In this document: positions 1-10,687 of the stretch, one piece after another
How positions within the stretch are numbered: the stretch's first letter is position 1
Layout of the letters: every line of letters begins with the position of its first letter
Source: Miscanthus floridulus
Taxonomy: Eukaryota > Streptophyta > Magnoliopsida > Poales > Poaceae
Direction: 5' to 3'
Assembly (NCBI RefSeq): GCF_019320115.1
Contig: NC_089591.1
Coordinates: forward strand, 59,261,702-59,325,701
Length of the DNA: 64,000 nucleotides
Position numbers and translations under genes: made by a program
The notes under the pieces: generated by a model
Databases searched by the model: none
The model's input: only the letters and a program-made list of their open reading frames with translations
What the model was told of the DNA's origin: nothing

Positions 1-3000
1 CCTCATTATTCTTCGGTTCTTTCTCAGGATCACGCTTGGATCATAGGGAGTGGACACGGGCTTGCAGTCACTATAACCAAAGCGACTCAGTACCTTTTCC
101 ACATAGTGAGTTTGTACAAGTGTTACCCCACCATTTTCTTCCCTTAGAAGTTTGATGTTTAGTATCACATCAGCCACTCCCAAGTCCTTCATGTCAAAGC
201 TCTTTGACAGAAAGTCCTTGACTTCCTCAATCACATTGAGGCTTGTCCCAAAGATTAGTATGTCATCCACATACAAGCACAGGATTACTCCTTCTCCCCC
301 ACCATAGCGGTAGTACACATATTTGTCGGCTTCATTCGCAACAAAACCAGCAGATGTCATAGTTTTATCAAACTTTTCATGCCATTGCTTAGGTGCTTGT
401 TTTAGGCCATACAAAGACTTCAATAATTTACACACCTTTTCTTCTTGACCTTCTACTACGAAGCCATCAGGCTGATCCATGTAGATCTCCTCATCTAGCT
501 CCCCATTTAGGAAAGCCGTCTTAACATCCATCTGATGAACGAAAAGACCATGAGACACAGCCAGGGCAAGCAGTACTCGGATTGTGGTCAATCGGGCCAC
601 TGGTGAATAAGTATCAAAGAAGTCCTCGCCTTCTTTCTAGGTATAACCCTTAGCCACAAGCCTTGCCTTGTACTTTTCAATCGTACCATCAGGTCTAAGC
701 TTTTTCTTAAACACCCATTTACATCCTATAGTCTTGCACCCGTAAGGACGATCAACAATCTCCCAAGTTCCATTGGTCATAATTGAATCCATCTCACTTC
801 GCACTGCTTCCTTCCAGTAGTCAGCGTCGGGAGAGGAAAATGCCTCAGCAATGGTGCTTGGAGTGTCATCCACGAGGTATATAGTGAAATCATCACCAAA
901 AGACTTTACAGTCCTCTGTCTCTTACTCTTTCGAGTAGCTCCACTATTATCCTCCTCTGGATTCTCAATACATGTTTGTTCAAGATGTTCTATTGGCGCC
1001 ACGGGGGAATCAATAGGTTTTTGACTAGATGTGCTTGGTTCATTTCCTCTCATAGGAAATTTATTCTCAAAGAATGTAGCATCTCTAGACTCAATCACTG
1101 CACCAACACGCATGTCAGGTACTCCAGAGCTTACAACTAGGAATCTATAGCCGACGCTGTGTAAAGCGTAACCGAGGAACACACAATCTATAGTTTTTGG
1201 TCCAAGTTTACGCTTTTTGACGATTGGCACATTCACCTTGGCCAAGCATCCCCAAGTGCGTAGGTATGAGAGAGTCAACATTTTCTTTTTCCATTCCTCG
1301 AATGGTGTTACTTCTTTATTCTTTGTAGGAACTCTATTCAGGACATGACATGCCGTCAATATAGCCTCACCCCACCATTCGTTGGAAAGTCCCGCAGTGT
1401 CTAACATGGCGTTAACCAAATCAGTTAGAGTGCGATTCTTTCGTTCAGCAATCCCATTGGATTGGGGGGAGTATGGAGGCGTCCTCTCATGAATAATTCC
1501 ATGTTCCTCGCAGAATGAATCAAACTCATGTGAAAAGTATTCTCCCCCACGGTCAGACCTCAACCGTTTGATTTTTCTTTCCAATTGGTTCTCTACTTCG
1601 GCTTTATAGATTTTAAAATAATGCATTGCTTCATCCTTTGTTTTTAGCAAGTACACATAGCAAAATCTAGTGCTATCATCAATAAGAGTCATGAAATATT
1701 TCTTTCCTCCTTTGGTTAATACACCATTCATCTCGCACAGATCAGAATGAATGAGATCTAGCGGTGCCAAATTTCTCGCCTCTTTCACAGCCTTGTGAGG
1801 CTTGCGAGGTTGCTTCGCTTGAACACAAGCATGGCACTTAGACCCTTTGACCAGATCGATTTTAGGGATTAATTTTAAACTAGCTAAGCGCGTCATACAA
1901 CCAACATTGATGTGACAGAGTCGAGAATGCCAAACATTAGACTCATTATCATTTCTCACATGGTTCACAATTTTATCACAAGAATCCATCAAAGAGAAGC
2001 GGAACAAGCCTCCGCTTTCATAGCCTTTTCCAACAAAGGTTCCATACTTGGATACAACACATTTATTGGACTCAAATACAAGTCTAAAGCCATCTCTACA
2101 TAATAGAGATCCACTAACGAGATTCTTCTTGATGGAGGGGACATGCTGCACATTCTTTAGCTGCACGATCTTTCCCGAAGTAAACTTCAGATTGATCGTA
2201 CCAACACCAAGTACAGCAGCATGCGTACCGTTTCCCATAAGCAAGGAGCAACCTCTTTGTTCCTGATAAGAAGAAAACAAAGAAACATCAGAACAAACAT
2301 GAATGTTAGCACCCGTGTCAACCCACCACTCAGGCGAGAGACAAACTGAAAAAACTGTAGGTAGGTGATTACCGTACCCAGATCCTCCAGATTCGCTAAC
2401 AACCATGTTTGTGGACTTCTTCTGCTTGTCCTTGCAGTCAGGGCACTCTTTTGCCCAATGGTCAGATGCACCGCAAACAAAGCAAAGGCCATTTTCTTTT
2501 TCCTTGCCCTTCTTCTTAAAAGTTGCAGCTTTAGGCTTGACTGCAGGCCTATTTTTCTTCTTCCTCTGTGCGGTATGAAAGTTCTTTTGCACTAGATTAG
2601 CGCTAGAACTTTCCTCATGCGCTTTCTTGCCATGAGTGTCCTTTGCCCTAGCATTCTCCTCCACACCAAGAGTAGCAATGAGATCAGTCACACTGAACAC
2701 TTGCCTCCTGTGCTTTAGAGTAGTGGCAAAGCTCGACCAAGTAGGTGGTAGCTTAGCGATGATACCGCCGGCCACAAACTTGTCAGGCAACTCACACTCA
2801 TTGTTCTGGAGTTCCTTTGCCAGCATCTGTATCTCATGAGCCTACTCTACTACAGATCGGTCATCGACCATCTTGTAGTCATAGAACTTCTCCATGATGT
2901 ACAATTCAGTGCTAGCATCGGCAACACCGAACTTGGCCTCAAGTGCATCCCACATGTCCTTGCCAGTGTCCATATCCATGTACACTTGCACCATGGTTTC

Positions 3001-3260
3001 AGCTAATATGCTGATGAGACCCCCCTTGAACAAGTTATCTGCCTCATTGAACTTAATCTCCTCCTCGTGAGAGAAAAGAGGTTCAATGCGCTTTCCCTTG
3101 ATCACGTGCTCACAACGCATACTAGTGAACCACAGCTTGGAGCGGACATGCCACACTTTATAGTTGGATCCATCATCTTTCAATGGTGGTGGTTTTAGTG
3201 ACGTAGCAAAACTAGCAGTCAAAAATGACCTATCAAGTTTTTGGATTGTTGAACATTTGG
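1..3260 (-). pseudogene. Ty1/Copia gag-pol remnant (element A), antisense
   Basis: Read on the minus strand, this is one gag-pol frame broken by TAG stops at 2842-2844 and 637-639. In order I see: a gag domain (about 3200-2845); a CCHC zinc knuckle CFVCGASDHWAKEC near 2480-2440; an aspartic protease motif WWVDTGANIHVC near 2320; a GAG-pre-integrase HHCC region with HSRLCHINVGC near 1920; and an integrase core with HSDLCEMNG, LIDDSTRFCYVYLL and RSDRGGEYFSHEF. The reverse transcriptase starts near 720, including GCKWVFKKK, and continues past the second stop to base 1 with MDVKTAFLNGEL and LYVDDILIFG. The order protease-integrase-RT is Copia. No Met codon lies close to the start of the gag homology. 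RNase H and the 3' LTR lie off the left edge. The element cannot make a full polyprotein as it stands. It probably sits in intron 1 of the YSL gene to its right. Confidence 0.93.
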
Positions 3261-4378
3261 TCAATTTATGACTTATATTAATCCATAAATACGACTTAAA
3301 CAATAGTAACAGTACCACTAACCATACTGTAACAGCACCACTACTGCAGATAGTATTTAACAGTGCAGCAACCAAGTGCGCTAAAAACGCTAACAGAATA
3401 GCATATGAACAATAGCGCACAGTGGGATTAGATTTATACCCTAGGGTGGGACTGTCGGTACCCTGCGGACAGTGAGCCACCATCTTCTCCGTCGTTGGTG
3501 TTGGTGCGGCCACCAGTCCTCCTCGTGTCCACCATGTTGCAGAGGAGGTCGCGTCGGGAGACTCCTGCAGGTGCGGTGTCGGAGCAGTGCACGGGAAGCT
3601 CCTGCAGGTGCGGTGTCGGAGCAGTGGCACGAAAAGCTCCTGCAGGTGCGGTGTCGCAGCAGTAGCACGGGAAGCTCCTGTAGGTGCGGCGTCGGAGCAG
3701 TAGAACGAGACTCTCCCGTTAGGAAGCAGAAGCCCCCGAACAGGAAACTGCAGACGGGGCAGCAGTCGCACCGGGAAGCCGGCGCTCCCCAAAAACTTGA
3801 TTCCCCGCCTACCCGTGCAGGTACGCTTGACGGGGGAAGTTTCGGAGGCCTGCTACCGAAGCTCCCTATGCGCGCAGGGAACTCCGGTCGGAGATGCAGA
3901 CGAACAGCTCAGCGCTCAGATATTGCGGAGAGGAGGAAGAGGAAGAGTCGGGTCTCGCACCCCTGGAACAGGGGCGCCCTCCCCTCATTATAGCCGCGCA
4001 ATTCCCCATCTGTCCGTTAGGCCCTGTCGGGGGAATGAACCTGGACAGGGTGGTTGGGCGTTGGGAGTTGGCTGCGGCGGCTAGGGTTTTGGTTGGGCCA
4101 AGCGACAAAACCAGGCCTAACCAAGCCAGCCCACGGCCACGGCCACGGCCACGGCCCCGGCGCGGCTCGGCGACGGCGGCGCGCGCGTGTGGCCTCCCGG
4201 TTCTCCCTCTCAACTTGTCTATTTGAGAGTCCTAAGACTCACTATTTAAGTTGATAACCTTTTTAGTGAATTTCCCATATGGTACTAATCACTTTTCCAC
4301 TTAACAATAATTGTGGGCCTTTGAAGTTTATTTGATTAATTAGAATAAATAATGGGCCTGGCCCAAATTAATCTAACA
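3260..4378 (-). repeat. 5' leader and probable 5' LTR region of element A
   Basis: Upstream of gag on the minus strand lies about 1.1 kb of non-coding leader and probable LTR. It is GC-rich between about 3450 and 4210 and AT-rich beyond. A TG...-type end, TGTTAGATTAATTTGGGCC read on the minus strand, places a candidate outer LTR boundary at 4378. I could not find a clean PBS or the partner LTR, which is off-window, so the LTR/leader border is unresolved. A (CCACGG)n microsatellite sits at about 4131-4157. Confidence 0.5.
3563..3708. repeat. Four tandem ~37-bp repeats in the element A leader
   Basis: The motif CTCCTGCAGGTGCGGTGTCG recurs at about 3563, 3599, 3636 and 3674, each followed by a GAGCAGT-type spacer and a variable A/G-rich tail. 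The copies differ by a few bases. The array lies in the GC-rich leader of element A. Confidence 0.85.
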
Positions 4379-5240
4379 CTTTTGGCTTCCAGATTAAATC
4401 TACATTAGATCTGTGCTAGTGCAATGGTATTCACAACTTGTTGTATTTATTTTATCACCAAATGACTTCCTTTTTCCGCCATAAGTGGAAAGTCAGTCCC
4501 TGGTGAGCGAGGACCTTAACACATTATTGATACCATCCACTCTGATTTCAATCATACGATCATTTACAACCAAACTACAGATTGTGTGACATGTCACTTG
4601 TTCCACCACTAATTACCGGTCCTCATCAGTTCACTGAGGTTCTGTAGCTTTGTTTTATTTTGGGCTACTTTCCACACTAGGCGATTGAAAATGGCAAAGA
4701 TTTCAGTCGAGAGTGGATTTCTCACATCCCCGGCCCATCGACCACAAGACAATCAACACCGTTCACTTGCATCAAGATTCGTGCCGGATCTTTCAACACT
4801 TAGAAAACCAGTTCACCGCATTCAATCCCCCCTGTTGTCAGTCCTGTGTCACCTATGCTTGCACCCCAAAATGATTGCTGACTTTGTACAACTCAGGTAG
4901 GGCACGCTACAGAAACACATTGTATGCTTGTTGATTGCTGGTATTTCCATCATCCAATCCACAACAAATCAAAGAAACCCGCTTGAAATATAGATAACCA
5001 TGGGGGGTGTTGAAGAAATTAATACTGACTGGTCTAGGCATTGTTCACTGGATCATGACCCTTGCTTTTATTTTGGGATATAATCCTAAAAGAAGATTAT
5101 GGATGCTATTACTGACAGTGTGAATACATGTAGATTTGACATTGCATGACAATTCCTACAATTTACATTCTTTTATACCTTCAGCATGGTGAGACAAGAA
5201 ACAATATAATCATTGCCAATGAAAAATTATAATTTAACAG
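4379..5240 (+). other. Non-coding stretch, probably intron 1 of the split YSL gene
   Basis: There are no recognisable coding motifs. It ends in a splice acceptor (TTTAACAG at 5233-5240) directly before YSL exon 2. It is therefore best read as the 3' part of intron 1, with element A inserted to its left. Exon 1 of this YSL is not in the window: it is either beyond base 1 or lost. Confidence 0.6.
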
Positions 5241-5309
5241 GTGGGTTTAGCAGTTATCTGTATGGTATGAGTGGAACTATTGCTAAGAAGACAGAGGCCA
5301 ATGATCCTC

Positions 5310-5314
5310 AGGAT
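5310..5314 (+). repeat. Left target-site duplication AGGAT of element B
   Basis: AGGAT stands directly before the LTR start TGTTAAG and is repeated at 10688-10692 directly after the LTR end CCAACA. Five bases is the usual Copia duplication length. Confidence 0.95.
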
Positions 5315-5740
5315 TGTTAAGTAATCTGTTGCTCCCTTGTATGAACGCGCGGCAGGGACAGGCGCCGAAAGGCTCTCTGCTGTTGCACTGTAGCTGCTGC
5401 AGGGGCAGACGCCGAAAGGCTCCCCTGCCGCACTGTAGCCACAGCAGGGGCATGCGCCAAAGTCAACTGTCACATCTAGTCACTGTAACAGCATGACAGC
5501 CTGACATGTCTGTGCACTAGAATTAGATGGATAGAGTTGTATATATAGCTTCCCACTGCAACTCAGTAAAGAGAGCGAGTTCAGTTTTGCCATCTCCTCT
5601 GTAGAGCTCCGGCCAACGCTGGTGCTTGTGTTGTGTGTGTACTCTGTTCTCCCTTCCTTCTTCTACCTCTAGCCATAGTGTGCGGTCGAAAACACCGGGG
5701 AGTGGTAGGCTCACCTGTTCCGAAGATTTAGGGGCCAACA
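5315..5740 (+). repeat. 5' LTR of element B
   Basis: 426 bp, starting TGTTAAGTAATCTG and ending GGGGCCAACA. It holds a TATATATA box at 5540-5547 and short internal repeats of the type AGGCGCCGAAAGGCTC. It matches the 3' LTR throughout, apart from scattered substitutions and a 5-6 base gap. Confidence 0.96.
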
Positions 5741-5742
5741 AG

Positions 5743-5755
5743 TGGTATCGGAGCC
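5743..5755 (+). other. Primer binding site of element B
   Basis: TGGTATCGGAGCC lies two bases after the 5' LTR. It is one base away from the usual plant Copia initiator-methionine tRNA site TGGTATCAGAGC. Confidence 0.9.
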
Positions 5756-5806
5756 GTACAAGCATCGTCGTCAGACTAACCGCTGGTGATAACGGACGGT
5801 TTGGAG

Positions 5807-8800
5807 ATGGGCGACAACAGCGGTGCTGTTGTGGCTACCCAGCCACGACAGGAGGTCATCGTTCGCACAGTGCGGGAGGTCAGCGGCACCAGTTGGCTGA
5901 CGCTGACTCGCACCAACTATGGCGAGTAGGCGGTGACCATAAAGGTCAAGCTCAGAGCCCGACAGCCCTAGAATGCTATTGACAAGAGCATCGACAACGA
6001 AGAAGACAACATGTCAGCGTTGGAGGCTATCCTCGCTGTTGTGCCAGCGGAGTACAGGGAGCCGTTGGGGGTGAAGAACTCTGCTAAGGAGGCATCGGAG
6101 GCCATTGCAGCGAGACGCGTTGGTTCTGACTGCGCAAAGAAGGCGAAAGCCCAGCTGTTGAAGCAGGAAGTACACCACCCTAAAGTTCAAGGATGGTGAA
6201 TTAGTGGAGGACTTCTCCCTCCACCTGCAGACGCTCATCAGCAAGCTGATGAGCCATGGCGTCACCATCGATAAAGAAGAGACGGTCTTCAAGTATCTCC
6301 ACTCCGTGCCAATGAAGTACATCTAGATCGCTCTTTCTATAGAGATGATACTAGACTTGTCTACCCTCACCATTGAGGATGTGATAGGCCGTCTGCGAGC
6401 GGTAGACGAGCGTATGGAGCAGGCCACAACAACGATGAATAGCGGCAAGCTGCTGTTGATAGAGGAGGAGTGGGCTACCCAGAGGAAAAAGTCTGGGGAA
6501 GACTCCTCTAGCAGCGGTGGCGATGGTAAGCGCCGTGGCAAGGCTTCTTCAAAGAAGAAGAAGGTCGACCCCAACACCTGTCGGCCCTATGGAAAGATGG
6601 ACCATTGGGCACAGGAGTGCCCAAATCGCAAGCAGGAAAAGAAGATTGAGGCTCATCTAGCGTAGGATGATGATGATGATGAGGCCACTCTCCTGATGAC
6701 GACGTTCTATGCACTGCACGACATTGAGGCGAAGGAGAAGGGAGAGGGGATGGTGGTGGAAGGGCCAGGGAAGCCTCTAAAGGCTGTCTACCTCGATGAA
6801 TCGTGCGCCCAAGTCCACCTCGGACGTGTGGGCGGTAGACAAGAGCAGTGGTGGTACCTGGACTCCAGCGCCAGCAACCACATGATGGGCTCCAAGGAAG
6901 CCTTCTCCGAGCTCGACAACGACATGACCGACACGGTGAAGTTCGGTGACGGCTCAAGGGTGACGATTCGATGGCGCAACACCATCATCTTCAGGTGCCA
7001 GAATGATGAGCACCGCACGCTGACGGATGTGTACTACATCTCATAGCTACGTTCAAGCATTATCAGCATTGGCCGGCTGGATGAGCACGGTAGCGAGGTA
7101 CTGATCAAGGACGGCATCCTCAGGATCCACGACCGAGAGCAGCGGCTTCTTGCCAAGGTGAAGAGGTCCCGGAATTGGCTGTACCTACTTGACTTGAAGG
7201 TGGAACAGCCAGTGTGCCTAGCAGCACAACACACCAAGGAGTCATGGCTGTGGCATGCCCGGTTCAGCCATCTCAGCTTCGACGCGCTCGGTCGGTTGGA
7301 GAAGATGGTTCGAGGGCTGCCCCACTTCAAGTACGGAGGCGAGTTGTGTGACAGCTGTCTGACCGGGAAGCAGAGGAGGTTGCCGTTCCCAAAGGCGGCC
7401 AAGTATCATGCGGTGGACGCTCTCGAGCTTGTCAACGGTGATCTTTGCGGGCCAATCATGCCAGCCACAAACGGTGGTCGACGGTACTTCCTCCTGCTCT
7501 TGGATGATTACAGTCGCTATATGTGGCTGCAACTTCGGACGAGTAAGGACAAGGCGGCAGAGGCGACAAAGAAGTTCAAGGCATGCGTGGAGGCAGAGAG
7601 CAGCAAGAAGCTGCGCGTGCTGAGGACTGATCACGGCGGTGAATTCACTTCGGTGGAGTTCGCTACGTACTGCGTGGATCAGGATGTGGTGCGACACCAC
7701 ACCGTGTCGTACTCGCCATAGCAGAATGGTATGGTGGAGCGGCGGAACTAGACGGTGGTCGGCATGCCTCGATCCATGATGAAGGCCAAGAGCATGCCGG
7801 CAAGGTTCTAGGGTGAGGCAGTGACCACGATGGTGTTCATCCTCAACCGTGCGCCCACCAAGGCCCAGAAGGGCAAGACATCGTTCGAAGCTTGGTATGG
7901 GCACAAGCCGAGCGTGTCCTTCCTCTGAACAATCGGCTACATCAGGAAGACAAAGCTGGTCCTCACCAAGCTGGAGGATAGGAGCACACCGATGGTGCTC
8001 CTGGGCTACGCGAAAGGTACCAAGGCGTACTGGCTCTACGACCTACACGGAGGCAAGGTGGTTGTCTCACGCGATGTCGTGTTCGGCGAGAAGACGGCCT
8101 GGGACTAGGACAGTCTGGGCACGGGGGAAGCTGGCGTCTTCACCAGCACTTGGTCATCCACGGTAGTGGAGACGCTGGAGAGGAGGTGCTGACCACTCTA
8201 GCAACAGAGCCAAGCACTCCTAGGGCGGTGTCGAACACTCCAGGAGGGGTGCCGAGCACTCTAGAAGTGGTGCCGAGCAGTCCTGCAGTGGTGTAGACCA
8301 CTCTAGGACGGGTGCCAAATGCTCCCGTAGCAAAGCCAAGAGGCCTTGCAGTGGTGCCGATCACTTCAAGATTGGTGCCGAGCACTCCTATAGTGGTGCC
8401 AACCACTCTAGAGTGGTGACGAGCAATCTAAGAGTAGTGCCGAGCACTGTAGCCAGGGGTGCCGAGCACTCTAGGTGTTGTGCTGACCACTCCGGCAAAA
8501 CAAGGGACTCCATCAACGCCGATCGAGTTCGTCCTCACCTCCAAGCGACATCACAGAGTTCGTGGATGCTTTCCACGATGGTGAGGAGGTGCGATTCCAT
8601 AGGCTGGACGACATCATCGGCGGCACAAGGCCCTCAGGCCTGGCGGGTCAGCTGCTCAATGACCTAGAGCTGCTTCTCGTCAGTGCAGAGGAACCACCCA
8701 CATTCGTGCTGGCCGAGCGCGATGCAAATTAGCGACGAGCGATGCTGGAGGAGATGAAGGCGATCGAGGAAAATGAGACTTGAAAGCTCGTCGATCCACC

Positions 8801-10195
8801 TCTAGGATGTCGTCCGATCGGCCTGAAGTGGGTGTACAAGATCAAGCGGGACGAGCGCGATGCCATTGTCAATCACAAGGTGTGCCTCGTCGTCCGAGGC
8901 TTTGTCCAGCGTGAGGGTATCGACTTCGAGGAAGTCTATGCGTCGGTAGCGCGCATGAAGTCTGTCCGACTGCTTCTAGCTTTGGCAGCAGCGAAGGACT
9001 GGCGCGTCCATCATCTAGATGTAAAATCAGCCTTCCTCAACGGTGAGCTGGTAGAGACGGTCTTCGTCAGGCAACCTCTAGGTTTCGCTGTCAAGGGAGC
9101 GGAGCACAGGGTGCTCCGACTGCGCAAGGTGCTCTACGGGCTACAGCAGGCCCTGCGAGCGTGGAACGCCAAGCTTGACGCCACACTGGGCAAGCTTGGG
9201 TTCACATGATGCGCAACCAAGCACAGCGCTCTACACGTGGCGACGGGGAAGGAGGAGCTCGTCGTCAGCGTGTATGTGGACGACTTAATCGTCACCAGCG
9301 CGCGTGCGGAGGACATCGATAGCTTTCAAGTACGAGATGGCATCTCATTTTCGAATGAGCGATCACGACGCGCTCTCCTACTACCTTGGCATCGAGGTGA
9401 GACAAGGGAAGGAGGCGCTCACGCTCGGTCAGAGCGTGTACGCCTCGAAACTATTTTAGCGGAGCGGCATGGCTGAGTGCAAGCCATGCGTGACTCCGAT
9501 GGAGGAGCGGCTGAAGCTGACAAAGGCCAGTACCACGGCGAAGGTAGATGCAACACTCTACCAGGAGCATCGTCGGCGGTCTACTGCTACCTAGTCCACA
9601 TGAGGCCGGACATTGCGTTCGTCGTGGGCTACAGTCAGCCGCTTCATGGAGGATCCCCGAGTGGATCACTGGGCTACGATAAAGCGGCTGCTGCGCTACG
9701 TTAAGGGGATGGTGGATCAGGGGATCGTCTTCCCCAAGACCGGTGGAAGTAGGCTGCAGGTCACTATGTTCAGTGATGCAGACATGACAGGAGACATCGA
9801 TGGACGGTGGAGCACCTCTGGCGTGCTCGTCTTCCTTGGGTCGGCTCCAATCTCATGGCTATCGCTGAAACAGAAGGTGGTGGCGTTGTCCATGTGCGAG
9901 GCAGAGTAGTGGCGGCGACCACAGCGACGTGCCAAGCTGTATGGCTACGCCGGCTGCTGGGCGACCTGACCAGTGTGGAAGCTCACCCGCCAACACTGAT
10001 GGTGGACAGCCAGCCCGTTATCGTCCTCGCAAAGAATCCGGTTCTCCACGACCAGAGCAAGCACATCGACGTGAAGTTCCACTTTCTCAGGGACTGTGTC
10101 GATGGAGGGCAAATCATCATCGAGTTCGTCGAAACTTGTCGGCAACTCGTAGACGTCCCACCAAGCCGCTCGGTCGTCTTCGGTTCACGGAGTTG
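5807..10195 (+). pseudogene. Decayed gag-pol of element B
   Basis: The likely gag start is ATG at 5807, with stops soon after (near 5926 and 5969). Recognisable parts are: gag (to about 6665); a zinc knuckle near 6580-6620 read as [14 protein letters not shown], where the second metal-binding Cys position is Tyr; a protease site WYLDSSASNHMMG near 6852 (DSSA rather than the usual DSGA); an integrase N-part WHARFSHLSFDALGRL near 7255; an integrase core near 7430-7740 with LLLLDDYSRYMWLQ and RTDHGGEFTSVEF; RT from about 8800 with WKVYK-like and LDVKSAFLNGEL motifs and VYVDDLIVT at about 9270; and RNase H near 9770-10190 with FSDADMTGDIDGR and KHIDVKFHFLRD. Many stops and frameshifts (for example 7720, 7749, 7808, 7926, 8106, 9207, 9907) make it inactive. 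Confidence 0.93.
8180..8500 (+). repeat. Degenerate ~24-bp tandem repeats between integrase and RT of element B
   Basis: About a dozen imperfect copies of a GGTGCCGAGCACTCTAG-type unit. In the pol frame these give runs resembling VPSTPxVVPTTL, a Pro/Thr/Val-rich linker between the integrase C-terminus and the RT. One in-frame stop interrupts it near 8290. Confidence 0.8.
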
Positions 10196-10240
10196 AAGAA
10201 GATGATCAGGCGTGGTGGAAGGTTCTAGGGTTAGCAGCAG

Positions 10241-10254
10241 GATTAGGGGAAGAA
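10241..10254 (+). other. Polypurine tract of element B
   Basis: GATTAGGGGAAGAA lies directly before the 3' LTR (the LTR starts at 10256). This is the expected place for the plus-strand primer of an LTR element. Confidence 0.75.
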
Positions 10255-10255
10255 T

Positions 10256-10687
10256 TGTTAAGTAATCTGCTGCTCCCCTGTATGAACGCGTGGTAGAGAT
10301 AGGCGCCGAAAGGCTCCCTGCTGTTGCACTGTAGCTGTTGCAGGGGCAGGCGCCGAAAGACTCCCCTGCCGCACTGTAGCCACAGCAGGGGCAGGCGCCC
10401 AAGTCAGCCCTGCTGTCACATCTAGTCACTGTAACAGCATGGCAGCCTGACATGTCTGTGCACTAGGATTAGATTGGTAGAGTTGTATATATAGCTTTCC
10501 ACTGCAACTCAGTAAAGAGAGCGAGTTCAGTTTTGTCATCTCCTCTGCAGAGCTTTGGCCAATGCTGGTGCTTGTGCTGTGTGTGTGCGCTCTGTTCTCT
10601 CTCCCTTCTTCTACCTCTAACTATAGTGTGTGGTCGGAAACGCCGGGAAGTGGTCGGCTCACCCAGTCCGAAGATCCGGGGCCAACA
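10256..10687 (+). repeat. 3' LTR of element B
   Basis: 432 bp, TGTTAAGTAATCTGCTGC...GGGGCCAACA, and collinear with the 5' LTR. It abuts the right half of YSL exon 2 through the AGGAT duplication (10688-10692). No ATG in the YSL frame lies between the last upstream stop (10624-10626) and the junction. Confidence 0.96.
10486..10493 (+). promoter_or_regulatory. TATA box of the 3' LTR, facing YSL exons 2b-6
   Basis: TATATATA in AGTTGTATATATAGC matches the same motif in the 5' LTR. Transcription from it would start around 10520 and run into the right half of YSL exon 2. The first ATG in the YSL frame is at 10717-10719 ([10 protein letters not shown]). Confidence 0.6.

Larger units (their letters stand above)
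5315..10687 (+). mobile_element. Complete Ty1/Copia LTR retrotransposon (element B) inside YSL exon 2
   Basis: A 5373-bp element with matching LTRs (5315-5740 and 10256-10687), TG...CA ends (TGTTAAG...GGCCAACA), a tRNA-iMet-type PBS, a purine-rich tract before the 3' LTR, and a perfect 5-bp duplication AGGAT. The interior has decayed gag, protease, integrase, RT and RNase H in Copia order. The two LTRs differ at roughly 40 sites by eye (about 10%), so the insertion is old, in the range of millions of years at the usual grass LTR rate. It is in the same orientation as the host gene. Confidence 0.97.
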
